Assembly: GCF_006352475.1 (NCBI RefSeq)
Contig: NZ_VCMZ01000001.1
Coordinates: 3,100,001 to 3,164,000, forward strand
DNA length: 64,000 nucleotides
Reading direction: 5' to 3'
From: Acinetobacter pullicarnis
GTDB lineage: Bacteria > Pseudomonadota > Gammaproteobacteria > Pseudomonadales > Moraxellaceae
The notes under the pieces are model-generated. The model worked only from the letters and a program-made list of their open reading frames with translations. It ran no database searches and was not told where the DNA came from. This document shows, in pieces, positions 20,700 through 30,703 of this stretch. Numbering within the stretch: the first letter of the stretch is position 1; each line of letters opens with the position of its first letter. The position numbers and the translations under genes are program-made.

Positions 20700-21205
20700 A
20701 GATACTTCTCCAATAACTGGGCAACTGATGAGACTTCCACAAGACCGTGGGTATCTTCATCAATCATTAACGTTGGCCCTTTATCACAATTTCCGAGGCA
20801 GCAAATTGGCAGCAAAGTAAAACGACCATCTTCGGTGGTTTGACCATACTGAATACCCAACTCACGTTGGAATGCTTCTGCCAACGTCTCTGCACCCATT
20901 AAAAAGCATGCAATCGAGTCACACAGCAAAATCACGTGACGGCCGACGGGCTGGCGATAAATGCGGTTATAAAATGTCGCAACGCCTTCCAACTCAGCAG
21001 TGCTGATTTGAAGCATTTGCGCAATCGCATTGAGCTGCGCATCATCGACCCAACCATTGCGACGTTGTACATGTTTTAACGCATCAAGCGATGCTGCACG
21101 TGGATATGGGTAATGCGTAATGTGATGTTGAATTTCGTGGATTTCTTCACTGGTCAGAATCCCTTCAACATTCACGCGTGGCTTTTTATCTGTCAAAATC
21201 ATCAT
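20696..21205 (-). CDS. nuoE: NADH-quinone oxidoreductase subunit E ([2Fe-2S] N1a)
   Basis: 169 residues. The thioredoxin-like domain has [12 protein letters not shown] and [10 protein letters not shown], the four-Cys pattern for cluster N1a. The helical N-terminus ([19 protein letters not shown]) packs on NuoF. Normal length. Fourteen bases after nuoCD. Confidence 0.95.
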   Translation of the reverse strand: MMILTDKKPRVNVEGILTSEEIHEIQHHITHYPYPRAASLDALKHVQRRNGWVDDAQLNAIAQMLQISTAELEGVATFYNRIYRQPVGRHVILLCDSIACFLMGAETLAEAFQRELGIQYGQTTEDGRFTLLPICCLGNCDKGPTLMIDEDTHGLVEVSSVAQLLEKYL

Positions 21206-21219
21206 AATGAATTATCCCC

Positions 21220-23007
21220 TTAGCGATCCACGTCAGCCATAACCACATCAATGGTTGCCAAATAAATAATCAAGTCAGAAACCAGACTACCGTTGATCAC
21301 CGAAGGCATTTGCTGCAAGTGCGTGAAGGTTGGTGTACGAATACGGGTACGATAACTCATGGTCGATTTATCCGACGTCATATAGTAATTACTCGCACCT
21401 TTCACCACTTCAGCCATCACAGAACACTCACCCGCTGGCATAACAGGACCCCATGACACGCTCAAGAAGTGCGTAATCAAAGTTTCAATGTCTTGCAAGG
21501 TTTTGTCTTTTGGCGGTGGAACGGCCAAAGGATGGTCTGCTTTGTATGCACCAGACGGCATATTGTCTAAGCATTGCTTAATGATTCGAAGTGATTCGTT
21601 GATTTCATGGAAATGCACCATGACACGTGCATAAGCATCGCCTTCATACTCAAGCGGCACTTCGAAATCGTAATTTTCATAACCACTGTATGGACGATAT
21701 TTACGTACATCGAAATCAATACCCGTAGCACGTAAGCCTGTACCCGTGACACCCCATGCCAATGCAGATTTTGCATCGTATTGAGCGACTTTCTGGGTAC
21801 GACCCATAAACACCGAGTTGCGTAATGCAGCGGTATAGTATTCGTTCATGCGTTTTGGCATCCATTCGAGAATTTCACGAATGAGTTTTTGCCAATTGTT
21901 TGGAAGATCATGCGCAGTTCCACCAATACGGAACCAAGCTGGATGCATACGGAAACCAGTAATGGCTTCAATTGCATCATAAATCTTCTGACGGTCTGCA
22001 AACATATAGAATACAGGGGTCATACCACCCGCATCCTGAATCGCAGTACCAATAAACAATAAGTGGTTATTGATCCGGAACAGTTCCGACATCATCACAC
22101 GGATACATTGCGCACGGTCAGGAACAGTAATCCCGGCCAATTGCTCTACACCCAACACATAAGGCATGTTCTGTGCACAACCACCTAAGTAGTCGACGCG
22201 GTCGGTGTACGGAATAAATGAATGCCAAGTTTGACGTTCAGCCATCTTTTCCACACCGCGGTGGTGATAACCGATGTCAGGGACACAGTCTTTCACTTCT
22301 TCGCCGTCAAGCTGCAAGATGACACGGAAAGCACCATGCGCAGATGGATGGTTAGGCCCCAAGTTCAAGAACATGAAGTCTTCATCATCGTTGCCGCGTG
22401 TTAGACCCCAATCTTCGGGTACAAAACGCAAATGCTCTTGTTCAAAGTCTTGCTTGGCTTTGTCTTGCATATACGGCGTATATTCCGTTGCACGTGCAGA
22501 ATACTCTTTACGTAACGGATGGCCTTCCCAATAGGTTGGCAGCAAGATACGACGTAGCATTGGGTGACCATCAAAATGGATCCCAAACATGTCGTATGCT
22601 TCACGCTCATACCAGTTGGCATTTGGCCAAATGTCAGTTGCAGTTACAATCTTAAGATCGCTTTCACTTAATGCAACTTTAACGCGGATATCACTGTTAC
22701 GCTCAAGCGACAACAAATGATAAAACACCGTGAAGTCTGATGCAGGTAGACCATCACGATGTGTTCTTAAACGTTCATCCACAGCGGACAAGTCAAACAG
22801 CATCACATATGGACGTGATACTTTACGCAAGAACATGAGAACCTCATGTACTCGTGCGCGTTCCACCCAGACAGTTGGAAAATCTTCACACGTCGCTTGC
22901 ACGTAGAAGTTCTCACCAAACTTGGCTTGTAACTCTTCTACAATCGCAAATGCTGGGCGTGAATCAACAGGTGTTGACGCTGGCATAGCAATTTCTGATT
23001 CAGCCAT
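21220..23007 (-). CDS. nuoCD: NADH-quinone oxidoreductase subunit C/D fusion
   Basis: 595 residues: NuoC (30-kDa) domain in about residues 1-190 with [18 protein letters not shown], linked to the NuoD (49-kDa) domain beginning near [27 protein letters not shown] and TDRVDYLGG form the quinone site, including the conserved His of the 49-kDa subunit. The fusion is the usual state in E. coli and related gammaproteobacteria. An AGGAAG ribosome site precedes the ATG. 83 bases separate it from nuoB. Confidence 0.97.
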   Translation of the reverse strand: MAESEIAMPASTPVDSRPAFAIVEELQAKFGENFYVQATCEDFPTVWVERARVHEVLMFLRKVSRPYVMLFDLSAVDERLRTHRDGLPASDFTVFYHLLSLERNSDIRVKVALSESDLKIVTATDIWPNANWYEREAYDMFGIHFDGHPMLRRILLPTYWEGHPLRKEYSARATEYTPYMQDKAKQDFEQEHLRFVPEDWGLTRGNDDEDFMFLNLGPNHPSAHGAFRVILQLDGEEVKDCVPDIGYHHRGVEKMAERQTWHSFIPYTDRVDYLGGCAQNMPYVLGVEQLAGITVPDRAQCIRVMMSELFRINNHLLFIGTAIQDAGGMTPVFYMFADRQKIYDAIEAITGFRMHPAWFRIGGTAHDLPNNWQKLIREILEWMPKRMNEYYTAALRNSVFMGRTQKVAQYDAKSALAWGVTGTGLRATGIDFDVRKYRPYSGYENYDFEVPLEYEGDAYARVMVHFHEINESLRIIKQCLDNMPSGAYKADHPLAVPPPKDKTLQDIETLITHFLSVSWGPVMPAGECSVMAEVVKGASNYYMTSDKSTMSYRTRIRTPTFTHLQQMPSVINGSLVSDLIIYLATIDVVMADVDR

Positions 23008-23090
23008 TGGCTTGGCTTCCTATTTAATACAAATTCTGGCTATTTCTCGTTGATTTCATTGCACACATTTGGCAATGGGCAAGCAAGAAA

Positions 23091-23768
23091 TTACTCAATC
23101 TCATCCATAGAACGTAAGTTTTTAACGGCAATACGCTCCGCATTTTTACGATCACGTTCTGGCATCATTTTTGGCTTATAAATTGGTTGCAGATCACCAC
23201 CAATCACAGCTGAAAGTGGACGACGCTCTAATTGAATCTGATCTTGTAATAACATCAGTGCTTGAAGCAAGGCTTCTGGACGAGGCGGACAACCTGGAAC
23301 ATAAATATCCACAGGAATAATTTTATCAACGCCTTGAACCACTGAATAGATGTCGTACATACCACCAGAGTTGGCACATGCACCCATCGAGATCACCCAT
23401 TTAGGCTCCAACATTTGTTCATACAAACGCTGAATAACGGGCGCCATCTTCACAAAGCAGGTTCCCGCAATGATCATCAAATCGGCCTGACGTGGTGACG
23501 CACGAATAACTTCCGCACCAAATCGAGACATATCGTGTACGCCCGTTAAGGTGGTGGCATATTCAACGTAGCAGCACGACGTACCAAAGTTAAATGGCCA
23601 AACTGAGTTTTTACGACCCCAGTTCACAGCAGTGTGCATCACATCCTCAAGACGAGTCATGAACACATTTTTGTTCACTTCTTCTTGCAGCGGATCACTT
23701 ACGACTTGGCGTTCTTGAAGCGGATATTGATCAGCATTCGGATTCGCACGGGTTAAAGTATATTTCAT
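23091..23768 (-). CDS. nuoB: NADH-quinone oxidoreductase subunit B (cluster N2)
   Basis: 225 residues. The adjacent cysteines of the N2 cluster are in [10 protein letters not shown]; the other two ligands are in [10 protein letters not shown] and [13 protein letters not shown], with [11 protein letters not shown] between. It hands electrons to quinone at the junction of the two arms. Gap of six bases after nuoA. The C-terminus is a basic tail. Confidence 0.97.
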   Translation of the reverse strand: MKYTLTRANPNADQYPLQERQVVSDPLQEEVNKNVFMTRLEDVMHTAVNWGRKNSVWPFNFGTSCCYVEYATTLTGVHDMSRFGAEVIRASPRQADLMIIAGTCFVKMAPVIQRLYEQMLEPKWVISMGACANSGGMYDIYSVVQGVDKIIPVDIYVPGCPPRPEALLQALMLLQDQIQLERRPLSAVIGGDLQPIYKPKMMPERDRKNAERIAVKNLRSMDEIE

Positions 23769-23774
23769 CCCGAG

Positions 23775-24323
23775 TTACTCCTTATCTATAGACATAACAG
23801 GTGTTTTCGCTTTTACACGACCTGAAGATTGCGCTGGAATTTGACCAGTTGGATCGATCACCAACTCTTCGATTGAGTTGAATCGTGTAATTTCTGCGAG
23901 ATCCATATTGGGACTTCCGATTTTAGCTTTGTAGCCAGCAGCTTTACGACGATCACTCGGTGCCCAATTGAGCGCACCTGTTGAAAGCTCATAAATCAAA
24001 CCAACCAATAACACTAAAATAAATATTGCGGCGGCAATAAAGCCGACCCACCCTACTTCGCGCACTGAGTTTGCCCAGGCGTAGAGATAGAGTGCTTCTA
24101 AATCGAAAACAACGAAGAAGATCGCAACCAGATAGAATTTCGCAGACAAGCGCATACGTGCGCCACCAGCACCGACCACACCTGATTCAAACTGCTCTTG
24201 CTTTGCACGGCCCCAAGATTTACCCCCGAGGAGTAATGGGACAGTGAGCATAAAGACGCACAAAAATGTAACACCGATCACGAAGGCAATGCTTGCCCAA
24301 TCGTATGGAGTAATGGCACTCAT
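23775..24323 (-). CDS. nuoA: NADH-quinone oxidoreductase subunit A
   Basis: Start set at the ATG of MSAITPYDWAS (182 aa) because AGGAG lies at a proper distance before it; the frame is open for 12 further codons. Three TM helices with the conserved loop FESGVVGAGGARMRLSAKFYLVAIFFVVFDLEALYLY (only partly shown by the residues FES, DLEALYLY). The soluble C-terminal tail is longer than in E. coli NuoA (about 147 aa). First gene of the 13-gene operon. Confidence 0.94.
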   Translation of the reverse strand: MSAITPYDWASIAFVIGVTFLCVFMLTVPLLLGGKSWGRAKQEQFESGVVGAGGARMRLSAKFYLVAIFFVVFDLEALYLYAWANSVREVGWVGFIAAAIFILVLLVGLIYELSTGALNWAPSDRRKAAGYKAKIGSPNMDLAEITRFNSIEELVIDPTGQIPAQSSGRVKAKTPVMSIDKE

Positions 24324-24391
24324 GCGGGGATAACTCCTGGCAGGCCTAATTATTAACAAAGAATGAGTGTATTGACCTTAAAATACACCAA

Positions 24392-24410
24392 ACACAAATT
24401 TAATCTGTGT
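24392..24410. promoter_or_regulatory. Possible operator at the nuo promoter
   Basis: Imperfect palindrome with ACACA and TGTGT outer arms and an AT-rich centre, directly downstream of the possible nuo -10 and about 70-90 bases before the nuoA ATG. The protein that would bind is unknown. Confidence 0.3.
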
Positions 24411-24684
24411 AATTGTACCTGATTTATGATTTCCCTTGCTAGCTCATAACTCTAAGTCTTTAGGATGATTTTTTAAGCCATATACACAATTGACTCTTAT
24501 TAAAGCAATTTGCCTAAACATTAATCACTTCAACCAATCAAATGAACTCATAAAATTGCTTTTTTAAATATAATCTCACAACGTTGTTTTCGGCCAATCG
24601 CTGTTATTTAAACGGCTTTAACTCTTATTTTCATAGGACAACATCCTGATTATTTGATATCTCATTCCTGTTTTATTTCAGAAT

Positions 24685-24703
24685 GATAATGAGAATGCTT
24701 AAC
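24685..24703. promoter_or_regulatory. Fur-box-like sequence
   Basis: The 19 bases match 15 of 19 positions of the classical consensus GATAATGATAATCATTATC, including an exact first hexamer GATAAT. A TATAAT (24713-24718) follows nine bases later on the plus strand. It is about 360 bases from nuoA and 345 bases from the 118-aa gene, so its target is unclear. Confidence 0.4.
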
Positions 24704-25048
24704 TCATCGTGGTATAATTTGTTACATTATCACCCTACAACAAACACCTGACTGATTCGTAAAACTCAATTCTCACAATACAATAAATTATTAGAAAAAT
24801 AAGTATAGCAACGAAAAATAAATCAATGAATTATCAGTGATAATTTCAGCATCCACACCCAGATTAAATCACTCACCCCCTCACACCTTAAAACAAAGAT
24901 TTCCACATGCTAAAATTTGATCAAAGTTTTTGTTTTAACTTGCAATTTAGTTACAAGGTTTAATTATCTTTAATACAATTAAGGGCATATTTCTTTATAA
25001 GATAAACCGACATTTAAAATAAATATTCTTTGATAAAAGAGGCAGCGC

Positions 25049-25405
25049 ATGAACCTAGAATTTTCACACAAACCAAATTACTTTTTCTTTGCACAAACAT
25101 TTATCCGCCACCTTGAACAAGGGATAAAAAAGCACCCTGAAAACAATGAAACCAGCATAGAGCTTGCTTCACTTGCAGAGGTTTTCCGCCAAGATTTCGC
25201 TGCAACCACCACCAGCCTCGAACCTATTTTAAATATTTGCGATGAATATACAGTAGAAACACTTAATGGCGATCAAAGCCTTATTGCGCACTACAAAGTT
25301 AATCTCTCAGATCACACACTTCTTATTCAGTTTAACCAAGAGGCGCGTCTTGCACTACTTGATGGCAAACCGATCAATGAGCCTGATGCAACTTCTTATA
25401 AATAA
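25049..25405 (+). CDS. Hypothetical protein (118 aa)
   Basis: 118 residues, soluble and acidic, with an AGAGG ribosome site before the ATG. It has an aromatic-rich N-terminus (NYFFFAQTFIRHLEQGI), a central helix region (ELASLAEVFRQDFA) and a beta-rich second half (ETLNGDQSLIAHYKVNLSDHT, partly). No family, signal peptide or motif was recognised. A good ribosome site and an even codon pattern support a real gene. Function unknown. Confidence 0.6.
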   Translation: MNLEFSHKPNYFFFAQTFIRHLEQGIKKHPENNETSIELASLAEVFRQDFAATTTSLEPILNICDEYTVETLNGDQSLIAHYKVNLSDHTLLIQFNQEARLALLDGKPINEPDATSYK

Positions 25406-25419
25406 GTAACCCCCTACCC

Positions 25420-25552
25420 TAATACCAGTCAGTTAAGGGCTTTTGTGGTTTAAAAGCACCCTCTTCCCAACCTTCTCCCAAAGGGAGAAGGGGCTTTCAA
25501 ACATAATTAATTAATCAAAAATAGCTGTATTTATCTTAACTGATAGGCATTA
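25420..25552. repeat. MITE-like 133-bp element with 18-bp terminal inverted repeats
   Basis: The left end (25420-25437, TAATACCAGTCAGTTAAG) and the right end read in reverse complement (25535-25552, TAATGCCTATCAGTTAAG) match at 15 of 18 positions. The centre contains a perfect 9-bp hairpin, CCTTCTCCC / GGGAGAAGG with an AAA loop (25471-25491). The sequence ACCCCCTACCCT stands at both sides (25409-25420 and 25552-25563), sharing one base with each end. It has no coding capacity. It looks like a short non-autonomous or intergenic repeat element. Confidence 0.6.
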
Positions 25553-25634
25553 CCCCCTACCCTTCTTTAACAACCTACCCCTTAAAAGACAATCAAGAAG
25601 ATTAAAGAGTAGCAAAGCCATAAAACAGCCCCAC

Positions 25635-25666
25635 AAAAAAACCCGCATCATAGATGCGGGTTTTTT
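25635..25666 (-). terminator. Terminator of the str operon after tuf
   Basis: Stem ACCCGCATC / GATGCGGGT with a 3-base loop, flanked by A-run and T-run; 45 bases after the tuf stop. Confidence 0.85.
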
Positions 25667-25710
25667 CTAATTAAGTAGTAGCAAAGCCACCACTTAATTC
25701 ACCGTCGTAC

Positions 25711-26901
25711 TTATAGTGTTACTTTAGCAACAACACCAGCACCAACAGTACGACCACCTTCACGGATCGCAAAACGTAGACCTGGGTCCATTGCGATTGG
25801 GTGGATCAATTCTACTGACATTTCAACGTTGTCACCTGGCATAACCATTTCAACGCCTTCTTGCAACTGGATTGCACCAGTTACGTCAGTTGTACGGAAG
25901 TAGAACTGTGGACGGTAACCGTTAAGGAACGGTGTATGACGACCACCTTCTTCTTTAGAAAGAACGTAAACTTCTGCGTCAAATTTAGTATGCGGTTTGA
26001 TTGCACCTGGTTTAGAAAGTACTTGACCACGTTGAACGTCTTCACGCTTAGTACCACGTAGAAGAACACCACAGTTCTCGCCAGCACGACCTTCGTCAAG
26101 CAATTTACGGAACATTTCAACGCCAGTAACAGTTGTTTTCACGGTATCTTTGATACCAACGATTTCAACTTCTTCACCAACTTTAACGATACCAGCTTCA
26201 ACACGGCCTGTTACAACAGTACCACGACCAGAAATTGAGAATACGTCCTCGATTGGCATTAGGAATGCTTTATCGATAGCGCGCTCTGGCTCTGGAATAT
26301 ACGTGTCAAGTGCTTCAACAAGTTGAAGAACTGCAGGAACACCGTAAGCACTGTCATCGCCATTAAGCGCTAGAAGTGCAGAACCACGGATTACTGGAGT
26401 GTCATCACCTGGGAAGTTATAAGTAGAAAGAAGTTCACGAACTTCCATTTCTACCAATTCGATTAACTCTTCGTCATCAACGATGTCACATTTGTTCAAG
26501 AACACGATGATGTACGGAACACCAACCTGACGAGAAAGCAAGATGTGCTCACGAGTCTGTGGCATAGGGCCATCAGTAGATGAACAAACAAGGATTGCAC
26601 CGTCCATTTGAGCAGCACCAGTGATCATGTTTTTAACATAATCGGCGTGACCTGGGCAGTCGACGTGCGCGTAGTGACGAATCGGAGAATCGTATTCTAC
26701 GTGTGAAGTATTAATGGTAATACCACGTGCTTTTTCTTCTGGCGCAGAGTCAATTGCTGCATAGTCTTTAGCTTCGCCGCCAAAAGTTTTTGCACAAACA
26801 GTTGCAATTGCAGCAGTTAAAGTTGTTTTACCATGGTCAACGTGACCAATTGTGCCCACGTTTACGTGTGGTTTATTACGTTCAAACTTGGCTTTTGCCA
26901 T
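25711..26901 (-). CDS. tuf: Elongation factor Tu
   Basis: 396 residues. G-domain motifs [10 protein letters not shown] (P-loop), [15 protein letters not shown] and SALLALNG are all present, followed by the two beta-barrel domains and the C-terminal [13 protein letters not shown]. It carries aminoacyl-tRNA to the ribosome. An AAGGAAG ribosome site precedes the ATG. Last gene of the str operon, 91 bases after fusA. Bacteria of this group usually have a second tuf copy elsewhere. Confidence 0.97.
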   Translation of the reverse strand: MAKAKFERNKPHVNVGTIGHVDHGKTTLTAAIATVCAKTFGGEAKDYAAIDSAPEEKARGITINTSHVEYDSPIRHYAHVDCPGHADYVKNMITGAAQMDGAILVCSSTDGPMPQTREHILLSRQVGVPYIIVFLNKCDIVDDEELIELVEMEVRELLSTYNFPGDDTPVIRGSALLALNGDDSAYGVPAVLQLVEALDTYIPEPERAIDKAFLMPIEDVFSISGRGTVVTGRVEAGIVKVGEEVEIVGIKDTVKTTVTGVEMFRKLLDEGRAGENCGVLLRGTKREDVQRGQVLSKPGAIKPHTKFDAEVYVLSKEEGGRHTPFLNGYRPQFYFRTTDVTGAIQLQEGVEMVMPGDNVEMSVELIHPIAMDPGLRFAIREGGRTVGAGVVAKVTL

Positions 26902-26922
26902 GATGATCTTCCTTTATGAACT

Positions 26923-26945
26923 GCTCATGAGGATCTCTCATGAGC
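26923..26945 (-). other. Hairpin in the fusA-tuf spacer
   Basis: Perfect 9-bp inverted repeat GCTCATGAG / CTCATGAGC with a 5-base loop, ending about 20 bases before the tuf start codon. There is no T-run after it in the transcription direction, so it may be an mRNA processing or stability element rather than a terminator. Confidence 0.5.
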
Positions 26946-26992
26946 AACTAGTTTTTAACTAAAATTTAGTTTGGCTTATAGTAATCGAAAGA

Positions 26993-29128
26993 TTACTCGT
27001 CGTCACCTTTTTTACCACCAGTTTGGAACTTAGTGATAATGCCTTCTGCCACGTTACGTGGAGTTTCAGCATATTTTGCAAACTCCATTGAATACGTCGC
27101 ACGACCTTGAGACATTGAACGCATATGCGTTGCATAACCAAACATCTCAGCCAATGGCACTTCAGCACGAATAGACTTAGTACCACCAGGTAAATCATCC
27201 ATACCTTGAACCATACCGCGGCGACGGTTTAAGTCACCCATGATATCGCCCATGTAGTCTTCTGGCGTTTCAACTTCTACTTTCATGATTGGTTCAAGCA
27301 GGATAGGTTCTGCTTTCATAAAGCCATCACGGAAGGCATAAGAACCTGCCATTTTAAACGACAACTCATCAGAGTCGACGTCATGGTAAGAACCATCAAA
27401 TAATGTCGCTTTGATACCCACGATTGGATAACCAGCCAATACACCATTTTTCATACGTTCTTGAATACCTTTGTCTACAGCGCCAAAGAATTCTTTAGGA
27501 ACTACACCACCAACGACTTCTTCAACGAACTCGTAGTCTTTACCATCAGTTGTATCACGTGGCTCTAAACGAACATATACGTGACCGAACTTACCTTTAC
27601 CACCAGTTTGACGAACAAATTTACCTTCTTGTTCAACCGTTTTCTTGATGGTTTCACGGTAAGCAACCATTGGTTTACCAATGTTCGCTTCAACGCTAAA
27701 TTCGCGACGCATACGGTCAACGATGATGTCAAGGTGAAGCTCACCCATACCAGCGATAATTGTTTGGCCAGATTCTTCATCTGTAAACACGCGGAATGAT
27801 GGATCTTCTTTCGCTAGACGACCTAAAGCAACTGACATTTTTTCTTGGTCAGCTTTCGTTTTAGGTTCAACAGCCAATTGAATTACCGGCTCAGGGAATT
27901 CCATGCGCTCAAGCGTAATAATGTCGCTTTCAGCACATAAAGTATCACCAGTCGTTGTATCTTTTAAGCCTACACACGCTGCAATATCGCCTGCACGAAT
28001 TTCTTCAATGTCTTGACGATCATTTGCGTGCATTTGCACGATACGACCAACACGCTCACGCTTAGATTTCACTGGGTTATAAACAGGGCTACCTGCTTTT
28101 AACACACCTGAATAAACACGTACGAAGGTTAAGTTACCTACGAATTTGTCATTCATGATTTTGAATGCTAATGCAGAGAACGGTGCATCATCAGATGCAT
28201 CACGTGTTGCTTCAGTTTCAGCTTTGTCATCAAGAATACCTTTTACTGGCGGAATATCCGTCGGTGCAGGTAAGAACTCGATAACAGCATCCAACATACG
28301 TTGAACACCTTTATTTTTGAACGCAGAACCACACAAAGCAGGCTGAATTTCAGCAGCTAGTGTACGCGCACGAAGACCTGCAACAATTTCTTCTCTAGAA
28401 AGCTCGCCTTCTTCAAGATATTTGTCCATCAATTCTTCGGTGGCTTCAGCAGCAGCTTCAACCATGTTGGTACGCCATTCTTCTGACAACTCAACAAGGT
28501 CAGCAGGAATTTCGCCATACTCAAAGGTCATACCTTGAGTTGCGTCATTCCAGATGATTGCTTTCATTTCAATCAGATCAACAACACCAGTAAAGGTATC
28601 TTCTGCGCCAATTGGAAGCACGATCGGCACAGGACTTGCACCTAAACGTGTTTTCATTTGTTCTACAACGCGAAGGAAGTTCGCGCCTGTACGGTCCATT
28701 TTATTTACGAACGCAATACGCGGCACGCCGTACTTGTTCGCTTGACGCCATACAGTTTCAGACTGAGGTTGTACACCACCAACAGCACAATAAACCATAC
28801 ATGCACCATCAAGTACACGCATAGAACGTTCAACTTCGATGGTGAAGTCAACGTGTCCTGGGGTATCAATAACGTTGATACGGTGCTGATCGAATTGACC
28901 AGCCATACCTTTCCAGAAGCAAGTTACTGCTGCTGAGGTAATGGTAATTCCGCGTTCTTGCTCTTGTTCCATCCAGTCAGTTGTTGCTGAACCTTCATGA
29001 GTTTCACCAAGTTTGTGACTCTCACCGGTATAGAACAAAATACGTTCAGAAGTTGTTGTTTTACCTGCATCAATATGTGCAGAGATACCAATGTTACGGT
29101 AACGAGAAATTGGGGTTTGACGTGCCAT
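26993..29128 (-). CDS. fusA: Elongation factor G
   Basis: Start set at [12 protein letters not shown] (711 aa), the conserved EF-G beginning; the frame is open four codons further. G motifs [24 protein letters not shown] and [10 protein letters not shown] are intact, and domains II-V follow with HVYVRLEPR and [11 protein letters not shown]. It drives ribosomal translocation and, with RRF, recycling. Third gene of the str operon. Confidence 0.96.
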   Translation of the reverse strand: MARQTPISRYRNIGISAHIDAGKTTTSERILFYTGESHKLGETHEGSATTDWMEQEQERGITITSAAVTCFWKGMAGQFDQHRINVIDTPGHVDFTIEVERSMRVLDGACMVYCAVGGVQPQSETVWRQANKYGVPRIAFVNKMDRTGANFLRVVEQMKTRLGASPVPIVLPIGAEDTFTGVVDLIEMKAIIWNDATQGMTFEYGEIPADLVELSEEWRTNMVEAAAEATEELMDKYLEEGELSREEIVAGLRARTLAAEIQPALCGSAFKNKGVQRMLDAVIEFLPAPTDIPPVKGILDDKAETEATRDASDDAPFSALAFKIMNDKFVGNLTFVRVYSGVLKAGSPVYNPVKSKRERVGRIVQMHANDRQDIEEIRAGDIAACVGLKDTTTGDTLCAESDIITLERMEFPEPVIQLAVEPKTKADQEKMSVALGRLAKEDPSFRVFTDEESGQTIIAGMGELHLDIIVDRMRREFSVEANIGKPMVAYRETIKKTVEQEGKFVRQTGGKGKFGHVYVRLEPRDTTDGKDYEFVEEVVGGVVPKEFFGAVDKGIQERMKNGVLAGYPIVGIKATLFDGSYHDVDSDELSFKMAGSYAFRDGFMKAEPILLEPIMKVEVETPEDYMGDIMGDLNRRRGMVQGMDDLPGGTKSIRAEVPLAEMFGYATHMRSMSQGRATYSMEFAKYAETPRNVAEGIITKFQTGGKKGDDE

Positions 29129-29166
29129 GATTTCTAGCATTCCTAAATTTTGTAGTTAAAACAGGA

Positions 29167-29189
29167 CGCACCAACCGACGATTGGTGCG
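29167..29189 (-). other. Hairpin in the rpsG-fusA spacer
   Basis: Perfect 8-bp inverted repeat CGCACCAA / TTGGTGCG with a 7-base loop, just before fusA. No T-run follows. In E. coli the spacer in the str mRNA is the S7 autoregulation site; a related role here is possible but unproven, since this hairpin lies in a different spacer position. Confidence 0.4.
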
Positions 29190-29312
29190 CTCGAATACTT
29201 AAGACAGGGAGCAACTTAAATTCCCGCGAACCCTCCACTTTGGTAGAGCGCGATATTAAATCTAGCTGCGGTACGCATAAGTATTCTCCTGATAAGGGAC
29301 TGTTTTAGCCGC

Positions 29313-29783
29313 TTAGAAGCGGTAGTGAGAGAAGGCTTTGTTAGCTTCAGCCATACGGTGCACATCTTCACGTTTTTTGATCGCTGAACCTTTACCTTCA
29401 GCTGCATCAAGCAACTCACCAGCAAGACGTAAAGCCATCGTTTTTTCAGAACGCTTAGCAGCAGCATCTACCAACCAACGCATTGCTAGGGCTGTACGAC
29501 GGGATGGGCGTACTTCCATAGGTACTTGATAAGTAGCACCACCAACACGGCGTGCTTTTACTTCGACCATTGGACGAACTTTTTCAAGAGTAGTCTCGAA
29601 AAATTCAACTGGATCGACTTTGTTTTTTTCTTGAACGCGGTCTAAAGCACCGTAAACGATACTTTCAGCAATTGATTTTTTACCATCTTGCATAACGTGG
29701 TTCATGAACTTAGCGATTGTTTGGCTGCCGAATTTCGGATCCGGAAGGATTTCACGGGCAGCGACTACGCGACGTCTTGGCAT
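29313..29783 (-). CDS. rpsG: 30S ribosomal protein S7
   Basis: Start set at [12 protein letters not shown] (156 aa), the normal S7 start and length; the frame is open 17 codons upstream. [28 protein letters not shown] and [24 protein letters not shown] are S7 signatures that bind the 3' major domain of 16S rRNA. Second gene of the str operon, about 195 bases after rpsL. Confidence 0.97.
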   Translation of the reverse strand: MPRRRVVAAREILPDPKFGSQTIAKFMNHVMQDGKKSIAESIVYGALDRVQEKNKVDPVEFFETTLEKVRPMVEVKARRVGGATYQVPMEVRPSRRTALAMRWLVDAAAKRSEKTMALRLAGELLDAAEGKGSAIKKREDVHRMAEANKAFSHYRF

Positions 29784-29978
29784 CTTAATACACCTACAAA
29801 TATGACACTTCAGGGTTATCCAGCAGTAGTACAAAGTGCCCTGTACTCTTCGCTGGCCTTACTACACGTCGCTTGAACTTTTCAAAACCTAAAGTTAAAA
29901 CCTTAAATCTTATAAAGAATTCTTTACAAATTAAACAAGCGAGACGATAAAGGATTGCAGTTCTAAGCGCTAAGAATT

Positions 29979-30353
29979 TTATTTCTTAGGACGTTTAGCA
30001 CCGTATTTAGAACGTGACTGGTTACGATCTTTAACGCCAGCACAGTCTAAAGAACCACGAACGGTATGGTAACGTACACCCGGTAAGTCTTTAACACGAC
30101 CACCACGGATAAGAACAACACTGTGCTCTTGTAGGTTATGACCTTCACCACCGATATAGCTTGATACTTCAAAACCTGAAGTTAAGCGAACACGGCAAAC
30201 CTTACGCATTGCTGAGTTAGGTTTTTTAGGTGTAGTTGTATAAACACGTGTACACACACCACGACGTTGTGGACAAGCCTTCAACGCAGGAACTTTTGAT
30301 TTTTCAACCAAAGTTGTACGACCCTTGCGGATCAATTGATTCGTTGTTGCCAT
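29979..30353 (-). CDS. rpsL: 30S ribosomal protein S12
   Basis: 124 residues, complete. [18 protein letters not shown] and [17 protein letters not shown] are present with Lys at both positions where streptomycin-resistance changes occur (the Lys of PKKPNSA and the Lys of RVKDLPG), so the wild-type sensitive residues are seen. First gene of the str operon, with a clear promoter at 30413-30441. Confidence 0.98.
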
Positions 30354-30412
30354 ATGGCAAATCTCCCGTTATAAAAAAACCACCAAAAAGACCACTTTCT
30401 GGGGGCACGCAA

Positions 30413-30441
30413 TTGTAAGCCAAGAAGTAAAAATGGTCAAC
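30413..30441 (-). promoter_or_regulatory. Sigma-70 promoter of the str operon
   Basis: On the minus strand TTGACC (30436-30441), a 17-base spacer and TACAAT (30413-30418). It is 60 bases upstream of the rpsL ATG and is the best promoter match seen in the left half of the window. Confidence 0.75.
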
Positions 30442-30626
30442 ATTGCCAAGCAAATACCGTATCAACCTTTTGTATCTAGAAAATTTTAAGGGTTAAACGT
30501 GAATGTTTTATTTCTTTTAACAATATGTATCACTTTATTTCACTCAACAATAGCTGTGATATTTCTGCTTTGCGCATTGGGGCTTTAAACTCCCCCGCTT
30601 AACTTATTCATCTCAAATAGATCACA

Positions 30627-30673
30627 ATGCATTAGGCAGCCTGAGTGTCACACTCAACGGCTGCCTAATGCAT
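30627..30673 (-). terminator. Long hairpin after the EcsC-family gene
   Basis: Two-part stem: ATGCATTAGGCAGC pairs with GCTGCCTAATGCAT, with an inner TGAGTG / CACTCA stem. It begins 30 bases after the stop of the gene at 30704. No T-run follows, so it may be a Rho-assisted terminator or an mRNA-stabilising structure. Confidence 0.45.
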
Positions 30674-30703
30674 AGCACACTTTATTAAATAAACGATTGA
30701 TGA

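Larger units (their letters stand above)
24324..25048. other. Long AT-rich divergent control region between nuo and the 118-aa gene
   Basis: About 725 bases with no convincing gene. It holds the nuo promoter (a possible minus-strand -10 TACAAT at 24412-24417, without a good -35), an inverted repeat beside it (24392-24410), a Fur-box-like sequence (24685-24703) next to a TATAAT (24713-24718, plus strand), and a perfect AATTATC/GATAATT palindrome (24829-24845). No terminator hairpin was found that would close a small RNA. Confidence 0.5.

Noticed and set aside
25471..25491. Hairpin CCTTCTCCC / GGGAGAAGG considered as a terminator of the 118-aa gene
   Set aside because: No T-run follows and it lies in the middle of the MITE-like repeat, which explains it better.
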